Source: Planctomycetota bacterium (GTDB lineage Bacteria > Planctomycetota > UBA1135). Taken from it: a DNA stretch of 11,706 bases. Position 1 is the first letter of the stretch. The number at the start of each line of letters is the position of its first letter. Positions 1 to 4,840 of the stretch are shown here, in pieces. Under the pieces are notes generated by a model that saw nothing but the letters and a program-made list of their open reading frames with translations, did no database searches and was not told the origin of the DNA. A program made the position numbers and the translations under genes. The stretch covers positions 1 through 11,706 of the forward strand of contig JAKVCF010000067.1 in NCBI GenBank assembly GCA_022447335.1, read 5' to 3'.

Positions 1-327
1 AATGAACCTTGGCCAAACATTTCTCCTGAGGACTTTTCGCGCATCCAAGCTGGCTTACAACGCACCAACTTGGGAGTACAGGTTGCCAGCTTCCGCGCCG
101 CCTCCGATCCCGCCATCTGGCAGGATTCGGTGCGCTTCCCCGTTCCACTGCTCGCCGTATACACAGCCTCCCCGCTTTGGGAGAAAAGCCATCAGAAAGC
201 TGTACGTGAACTCGGCGAAGACGTCCAGCTGGTCCTCTGGGAGGACGCTGGAGACAACCTGCAATGGGAACGCACTGAAGAGCTCCACGTACTAATTGAA
301 AATTGGCTACGGGCACGCGGACGATGA
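1..327 (+). CDS. Alpha/beta-hydrolase fold protein, C-terminal part (5' end outside window)
   Basis: The reading frame is open from base 1 and ends at TGA 325-327, giving the last 108 residues of a protein whose start lies upstream. The segment PVPLLAVYTASPLW (about residues 48-60) followed by VQLVLWEDAG and then ERTEELHVLIENWL is the usual end of alpha/beta hydrolases: strand, helix, strand, the loop that carries the catalytic histidine, and a final helix. In this family the loop normally reads G-H-F. Here it reads G-D-N (D85 of the visible part, codon GAC at 253-255), so the expected catalytic histidine appears to be replaced. Nucleophile and acid residues lie outside the window. The stop overlaps the next gene's start by ATGA, which suggests translational coupling. 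Fold assignment is fairly secure. Substrate is unknown, and an inactive or non-enzymatic homologue is possible. Confidence 0.7.
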   Translation, partial: NEPWPNISPEDFSRIQAGLQRTNLGVQVASFRAASDPAIWQDSVRFPVPLLAVYTASPLWEKSHQKAVRELGEDVQLVLWEDAGDNLQWERTEELHVLIENWLRARGR

Positions 328-1229
328 GCCGCCCTGGCCCGCTTACCTTTTTAGTGATCGTCGCCCTGGTGACAGGTGGAATGATGTGGTGGTCTGACCC
401 AGCGAGACACGCTATCGAGCAGATTGAATTGAGCTATCAGCAGAAAAACGCGGCACTACATAGATCTGCAAATGCCGTAATGAACAACGGTAAGCCATCA
501 ACCGAAATATCCCCTGAACGCACGCCGGTCGAGTATGCACAGCAGGGAATCTCGCCCTCATGGGATAAGCCCGTCTCTCATATAACTGGAGAGGTAGTCG
601 GCGGAAAAGAAATCTTCCTAACCGCTAACCGAAGCGGGGTGACGGTCTACTGCTGGCCCGGACGGTACGCACCCGCGAAGGTGCCATCATTCTCCCAACT
701 GAAAGGATTACAGATCGCAACCACCGATGCAGAAGGCCGCTTCGCCTTCGACCTCTCTGTCGATGACGCGCATTGGATCTACGCAGTTAATGAGTCCGCG
801 AGTTCCGACCCGCAAGGGATGCGGATCGGCACCAAGCCCGGCGTGCAGCTCATACTCGAAATGCGCCGCCTAGTCGGATCTGGCTATCTGTTAGAAGGCC
901 TGGGTGACCCAAACTACATCAACGCGGCGCGTCGTATAAAAGTCGACCTTCCCGATGCACCCAAAGCAAAACTATTCGGCGCCGACGACTTCCCCTGGAC
1001 CTTCTTCCCACGAACCAGAGGAATCACGAAGAGTGGCAAACCCGATTGGCACGGCGCATTGGTTGCATGGCTGCCTCCGACCGCATCCCCACCCTTAACC
1101 GCACGTATCCGCGCAGAGGTTCCAGGCTTCTTTCCTGTAGACGCCCTCTTCCCAACTCCACGATTTAACTCTAGCGGAGAGCTCCCCTGCGCCATCATCC
1201 CATTGATGTCCCTGGATCGGCGAGATTAA
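324..1229 (+). CDS. Membrane-anchored extracytoplasmic protein with a carboxypeptidase-regulatory-like domain
   Basis: This is a 301-residue protein that I do not recognise as a named family. The ATG at 324 overlaps the upstream TGA (ATGA). An upstream in-frame TTG at 303 is possible but would run deeper into the preceding gene. Residues 7-24 are a hydrophobic segment after a short basic start, so the protein is probably anchored by its N-terminus with the rest outside the cytoplasm. Residues about 25-80 are polar and low in structure. Residues about 88-185 look like a beta-sandwich of the carboxypeptidase regulatory type: an H-I-T-G-E-V-V strand, then V-T-V, and the characteristic ATTDAEGRFAFDL turn at 132-144. 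The remainder, rich in Pro, Trp and Phe, has no recognised motif. No catalytic signature is visible, so a structural, binding or surface role is more likely than an enzymatic one. There is no Shine-Dalgarno sequence, which fits coupling to the upstream gene. The stop codon lies in a TTAA shared with the convergent glnS. Confidence 0.75.
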   Translation: MSRPGPLTFLVIVALVTGGMMWWSDPARHAIEQIELSYQQKNAALHRSANAVMNNGKPSTEISPERTPVEYAQQGISPSWDKPVSHITGEVVGGKEIFLTANRSGVTVYCWPGRYAPAKVPSFSQLKGLQIATTDAEGRFAFDLSVDDAHWIYAVNESASSDPQGMRIGTKPGVQLILEMRRLVGSGYLLEGLGDPNYINAARRIKVDLPDAPKAKLFGADDFPWTFFPRTRGITKSGKPDWHGALVAWLPPTASPPLTARIRAEVPGFFPVDALFPTPRFNSSGELPCAIIPLMSLDRRD

Positions 1230-2887
1230 TTCTGCTTCGCCTGAATCTTGGCCCAACCGTCACGGAGCGCGACAATGCGGTTGAATATCGGAGCCTGCGT
1301 AGTGCTCGACGGATCAGGCGTAAAGTAACCCGAACGCTCAAACTGCACGCGGTCACCGTGCGCAAGATCAGCCAGGCTCAATTCGAGCTTGGAATGCATA
1401 ACTTTAAGTGAATCCGGATTGAGATTGTCGAGCCAGCCCTCACCTGCACTCGGGTCTACCTCGCAGAACAGATGGTCGTACAAATTGACCTGAGCGTCGA
1501 TCGCGCCAGCATCAGCTACCCAGTGGATACGGCCCTTCACCTTGTTGCCCCCCCCACCGAAGGAGTTCGGATCGTAGGTGCAATGCAATTCGACCACCTC
1601 GCCAGCAGCATTCTTGACGACCCCCTGGCAAGTGATGTTGTAGGCGTAACGAAGTCGCACTTCAGCCCCCGGGGCCAGCCGGAAGTACTTCTTCGGCGGA
1701 TCTTCCATAAAGTCCTCGTGGTCGATCCATACCACGCGAGCGAAGGGCAGCTTGCGTGTTCCCATGCCCTCATTGCCCGGGTGGTTCGGCGCATCAATCT
1801 CCTCGGCTTGCCCTTCCGGGTAGTTAGTGATCACTACCTTGAGCGGACGTAGTACTGACATGCGGCGTGGCGCATCCGAATTGAGCTGATCGCGGATGAT
1901 GCCGTCGAAGACCTGAATGTCGGTCACACCTTCATACTTGGTTACGCCAACCTGCTTGCACAGTTCACGAATCGCCTCCGGAGGAACTCCACGGCGCCGT
2001 AAACCGCTGATGGTTGGCATACGCGGGTCATCCCAACCCGCCACATGGCCCTCCTGAACCAATTGCAACAGCTTGCGCTTGCTAGTCACAGTGTAAGACA
2101 GGTTAAGACGAGAAAACTCGATTTGCCGCGGCTCGCTCGGCACGGGGAGATTCTTCACCAACCAGTCATAAAGAGGGCGGTGGTTCTCGAACTCAAGCGT
2201 GCACAGCGAGTGTGTAATCTCCTCAATTGCATCTGACTGGCCATGTGCAAAGTCGTACATCGGATAGATACACCACGCATCACCTGTCTTCGGGTGAGTC
2301 TGCCGCAGAATGCGATAAATGACTGGGTCGCGCAGATTGAGGTTTGGCGATGACATGTCGATCTTGGCACGCAACACCATCGCACCGTCAGAAAATTCAC
2401 CTGTGCGCATTCGACGAAACAAGTCCAGACTCTCCTCACAAGGGCGACTCCGAAGCGGACTGTCGGTGCCTGGCTCGGTCAGAGAACCGCGCTCATCCCG
2501 CAGAATCTCTGGCGGTTGCTCATCTACATAAGCCTTGCCCGCCTCAATGAGCGCCTCAGCGTAGGAATACAGCTCCTCGAAGTAATCCGAAGCATGGTAG
2601 AGATGCTCACCCCAATCAAATCCCAACCAGCGCACATCCTCCTGAATGGCACGAATGTACTCCTCTTCTTCCTTCGCAGGGTTGGTATCGTCAAAACGCA
2701 AGTGACAGCGACCGCCATACTCTTGGACGATGCCAAAGTTCAGACAAATCGCCTTGGCATGTCCGATATGCAAGTAGCCATTGGGTTCCGGCGGAAATCG
2801 GGTGACGACGCCAGCATGCCTGCGGGACTTCAAGTCGTCCGCCACGATCTGGCGGATAAAGTCGAGACGGGGCTCTTCCTCGCTCAT
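1226..2887 (-). CDS. glnS: Glutaminyl-tRNA synthetase
   Basis: This class I aminoacyl-tRNA synthetase charges tRNA-Gln with glutamine in the cytoplasm. At 553 residues it is about the length of the E. coli enzyme. The first nucleotide-binding motif FPPEPNGYLHIGHAK spans about 31-45 with HIGH at 40-43. The second signature reads VTSKRKL at 267-273, the GlnRS form of KMSKS, with Thr where E. coli has Met. The catalytic Rossmann domain runs to about residue 335 and the beta-barrel anticodon-binding domain follows (about 340-545). CIYPMYDFAHGQSDAIEEITHS is typical of the bacterial GlnRS active site. There is no YqeY-like C-terminal extension. The start is firm: an in-frame TAA lies four codons upstream at 2897-2899, and the N-terminus MSEEEPRLDFIRQIV aligns with the E. 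coli start. Transcription diverges from fumA. The stop codon overlaps that of the convergent upstream gene. Confidence 0.97.
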   Translation of the reverse strand: MSEEEPRLDFIRQIVADDLKSRRHAGVVTRFPPEPNGYLHIGHAKAICLNFGIVQEYGGRCHLRFDDTNPAKEEEEYIRAIQEDVRWLGFDWGEHLYHASDYFEELYSYAEALIEAGKAYVDEQPPEILRDERGSLTEPGTDSPLRSRPCEESLDLFRRMRTGEFSDGAMVLRAKIDMSSPNLNLRDPVIYRILRQTHPKTGDAWCIYPMYDFAHGQSDAIEEITHSLCTLEFENHRPLYDWLVKNLPVPSEPRQIEFSRLNLSYTVTSKRKLLQLVQEGHVAGWDDPRMPTISGLRRRGVPPEAIRELCKQVGVTKYEGVTDIQVFDGIIRDQLNSDAPRRMSVLRPLKVVITNYPEGQAEEIDAPNHPGNEGMGTRKLPFARVVWIDHEDFMEDPPKKYFRLAPGAEVRLRYAYNITCQGVVKNAAGEVVELHCTYDPNSFGGGGNKVKGRIHWVADAGAIDAQVNLYDHLFCEVDPSAGEGWLDNLNPDSLKVMHSKLELSLADLAHGDRVQFERSGYFTPDPSSTTQAPIFNRIVALRDGWAKIQAKQN

Positions 2888-2914
2888 CAGGCGGGATTAT
2901 CCCGCAACCTCCCC
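2888..2914 (-). promoter_or_regulatory. glnS ribosome-binding site with a hairpin between Shine-Dalgarno and ATG
   Basis: On the minus strand a strong GGGGAGG (2914-2908) lies upstream of the glnS ATG, but its last G is separated from the A of ATG by 20 nt, too far for normal initiation. Fifteen of those nucleotides (2905-2891) form a near-perfect palindrome, GCGGGA-TAA-TCCCGC, a 6-bp stem with a 3-nt loop in RNA (7-bp arms around one base in DNA). If folded, the remaining spacer is 5 nt (TT plus CTG), an ordinary spacing. Hairpins that shorten the spacing in this way are known from phage T4 genes. No nearer Shine-Dalgarno sequence is present. The palindrome could instead be a protein-binding operator. 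Confidence 0.6.
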
Positions 2915-3021
2915 AATTTCGGTCGCTTTTTCGACATTGTTACCCCTGTGATTTAAGAGAGAATTCGACCAACGCCCCCTTGCGCTTCACTGGAAGGGCG
3001 CGGACTCAAGAGATCGGCCCG

Positions 3022-3106
3022 GGGCGCATCGCCCTCTCAAACACCCCCTTTCCCTTGCTTCCCTCCCCGAGACCTGCCTGGATGCGCCCACGCACGCCTA
3101 GCAGGT
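3022..3106 (+). other. Interleaved inverted repeats upstream of fumA (possible pseudoknot leader)
   Basis: Within the 282-bp gap between glnS and fumA, GGGCGCATC (3022-3030) is perfectly complementary to GATGCGCCC (3081-3089), a 9-bp pair. ACCTGC (3072-3077), inside that loop, is perfectly complementary to GCAGGT (3101-3106), outside it. This order is that of an H-type pseudoknot, with gaps of 41, 3 and 11 nt. It would matter only if a fumA transcript starts upstream of 3022. A good -10-like TAGAAT nearer the gene suggests a much shorter leader, so the arrangement may be DNA-level or accidental. It matches no riboswitch class I recognise. The rest of the gap (2915-3021) shows no reading frame or other clear signal. 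Confidence 0.3.
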
Positions 3107-3142
3107 GACAGCGACGCACCATTCTGCTCCGTGCGGCGACCC

Positions 3143-3169
3143 TAGAATGCAGAGCGGAGAGTCCGCGCG
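3143..3169 (+). promoter_or_regulatory. Candidate fumA -10 box and Shine-Dalgarno hairpin
   Basis: TAGAAT at 3143-3148 matches five of six bases of the sigma-70 -10 consensus, but no convincing -35 lies 16-18 bp upstream. It would start transcription near 3155, giving a leader of about 15 nt. The Shine-Dalgarno sequence GGAG (3156-3159) is well spaced from ATG 3170. It lies inside a perfect 5-bp inverted repeat GCGGA-gag-TCCGC (3154-3166) that ends 3 nt before the ATG, so the folded mRNA would hide the ribosome site. CTCCG at 3127-3131 could also pair with CGGAG (3155-3159) if the transcript starts further upstream. The promoter call is tentative; the Shine-Dalgarno sequence is reasonable. 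Confidence 0.4.
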
Positions 3170-4825
3170 ATGACCGAGACCGAGTTCCACTTTCAGCCGA
3201 TCTTCCCCATTTCGAAGAGCAGCACGCCGTGGCGCAAGCTAAGCGATAAACACGTGTCGTCGATCGAGCTCGAGGGCCGCACGCTCCTGAAAGTCGATCC
3301 GGAAGCGTTGACCCTACTAGCGAGGCAAGCTTTTCACGACTGCGCACACTTTTTGCGACCAGGACATCTGGCCCAACTGCGCGCCATCCTTGATGACCCA
3401 GAAGCGTCAAGTAATGACAAGTTCGTCGCCTATGACTTGCTGCTAAACGCAAATATCTCAGCTGGTGGCGTACTGCCTATGTGCCAGGACACTGGCACTG
3501 CCATCGTGATGGCCAAGAAGGGTCAAAAAGTCTGGACCGGCGGAGGCGATGAAGAAGCGCTTTCGCGCGGCATCTTCCGTACTTATACCCGGGACAATCT
3601 GCGCTACTCGCAGCTTGCCCCACTTTCCATGTTCAAAGAATCGAACACGCACAACAACCTTCCAGCACAAATAGATCTCTATGCAACAGAGGGCGACGAA
3701 TACCACTTTCTCTTCTTGGCGAAAGGTGGTGGATCCGCGAATAAGACTTTCCTCGAACAAGGCACACCTTCACTGTTACGCGAAGACCTCCTGCTAGCGC
3801 GCCTGGAAGAGATGATTGGTCGGCTAGGCACAGCAGCTTGTCCGCCTTATCACCTCGCAATTGCGATCGGCGGCGCCTCGGCCGAGATGAACTTGAAAAC
3901 TGTCAAGCTTGCCTCGGCGCGCTACCTCGATGAACTACCGACGGAAGGAAATCTGCACGGTCACGCCTTCCGTGATCTAGATTTTGAGAAAAAGGTTCAC
4001 GACCTCACCCGCACTTCGGGCGTGGGTGCACAGTTTGGCGGCAAGTACTTCTGTCACGATGTGCGAGTAATCCGACTACCACGCCACGGCGCCTCGCTGC
4101 CAATCGGCATTCGGGTTTCCTGCTCTGCTGACCGTCAGGTCCTCGGCAAGATTACCGCTGAGGGCATTTTCCTGGAACAACTCGAACAAGATCCAGCTCG
4201 CTTCCTACCCTCGGTCAAGCCGGACGACCTGAAAGACGAAGTAGTTCCAATCGACCTGTCGCAATCGATGGATGCCGTCCGCGCCGAGCTAGCCCAATAC
4301 CCGGTACGCACGCGCGTATCACTGAGCGGAACACTGATTGTCGCTCGCGATCAAGCTCATAATCGTCTCCGCGAGATCCTCGAAGAGACCGGCGAACTGC
4401 CGGAGTACTTCTGCGAATTCCCAATCTATTACGCCGGCCCAGCCAAGCGACCTGACGGCATGATCAGTGGCAGCTTCGGCCCCACGACAGCCGGCCGCAT
4501 GGACGGTTTCGTGGAGCAGTTCCAGGCCGCGGGCGGGTCTATGGTCATGCTGGCCAAAGGAAATCGATCGCGTCAAGTCGTCGATGCCTGCAAGAAGCAT
4601 GGTGGCTTCTATCTCGGCACTATCGGCGGTTCAGCGGCACGCGTTGCGCAGGACTGCATCAAGAAAGTCGAAGTACTTGACTTTGAAGACTTTGGCATGG
4701 AAGCCATCTGGAAAGTTGAAGTCGAAAACTTCCCCGCCTTCATTATCACTGACAACAAGGGCAACGACTTCTTCCTCGGCAATGCTGATGTACATGGAAC
4801 ACAGCACGAAACCGATTCAGTCTAG
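3170..4825 (+). CDS. fumA: Fumarate hydratase, class I (iron-sulfur)
   Basis: This enzyme converts fumarate and malate in the TCA cycle. It is the oxygen-sensitive [4Fe-4S] class I enzyme, acting in the cytoplasm. At 551 residues it is close to E. coli FumA (548). The three cluster ligands are visible at the same positions as in E. coli: C105 in LPMCQDTGTA, C224 in TAACPPYH and C318 in RVSCSADR. The N-terminal alpha domain also has WTGGGDEEAL, KGGGSANKT (185-193), NLKTVKLASARY (241-252) and AQFGGKYF. The C-terminal beta domain carries YYAGPAKRPDG, then SFGPTTAGRMD, and MLAKGNRS followed by a KKHGGFYLGTIGG turn. The start is supported by alignment of FHFQPIFP with the E. coli N-terminus and by a GGAG ribosome site. 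The gene lies divergent from glnS and 15 bp upstream of the kinase/aminotransferase gene, probably co-transcribed with it. I chose fumA over fumB on family resemblance only; the two are paralogues. Confidence 0.95.
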   Translation: MTETEFHFQPIFPISKSSTPWRKLSDKHVSSIELEGRTLLKVDPEALTLLARQAFHDCAHFLRPGHLAQLRAILDDPEASSNDKFVAYDLLLNANISAGGVLPMCQDTGTAIVMAKKGQKVWTGGGDEEALSRGIFRTYTRDNLRYSQLAPLSMFKESNTHNNLPAQIDLYATEGDEYHFLFLAKGGGSANKTFLEQGTPSLLREDLLLARLEEMIGRLGTAACPPYHLAIAIGGASAEMNLKTVKLASARYLDELPTEGNLHGHAFRDLDFEKKVHDLTRTSGVGAQFGGKYFCHDVRVIRLPRHGASLPIGIRVSCSADRQVLGKITAEGIFLEQLEQDPARFLPSVKPDDLKDEVVPIDLSQSMDAVRAELAQYPVRTRVSLSGTLIVARDQAHNRLREILEETGELPEYFCEFPIYYAGPAKRPDGMISGSFGPTTAGRMDGFVEQFQAAGGSMVMLAKGNRSRQVVDACKKHGGFYLGTIGGSAARVAQDCIKKVEVLDFEDFGMEAIWKVEVENFPAFIITDNKGNDFFLGNADVHGTQHETDSV

Positions 4826-4836
4826 ATCTGATTCGG
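4812..4836 (+). repeat. Intercistronic hairpin between fumA and the kinase/lyase gene
   Basis: CCGATTCAG (4812-4820) and CTGATTCGG (4828-4836) form a 9-position stem with eight pairs and one central T-T mismatch, around a 7-nt loop TCTAGAT that contains the fumA stop codon. The hairpin ends 4 nt before the next ATG. No run of T follows, so it is not an intrinsic terminator. It may influence initiation of the downstream gene, which lacks a Shine-Dalgarno sequence, or serve as an mRNA processing or stability element. Confidence 0.5.
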
Positions 4837-4840
4837 CCTG

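Noticed and set aside
1472..1852. Plus-strand open frame of 126 codons inside glnS
   Set aside because: It is a shadow of the conserved glnS coding strand, with no family resemblance and no start signals.
2516..2956. Plus-strand open frame of 146 codons covering the glnS 5' end
   Set aside because: It is antisense to the HIGH-motif region of GlnRS and shows no recognisable protein.
4812..4836. Rho-independent terminator after fumA
   Set aside because: A stem is present but no T-run follows, and the next gene starts 4 nt later, so termination there is unlikely.
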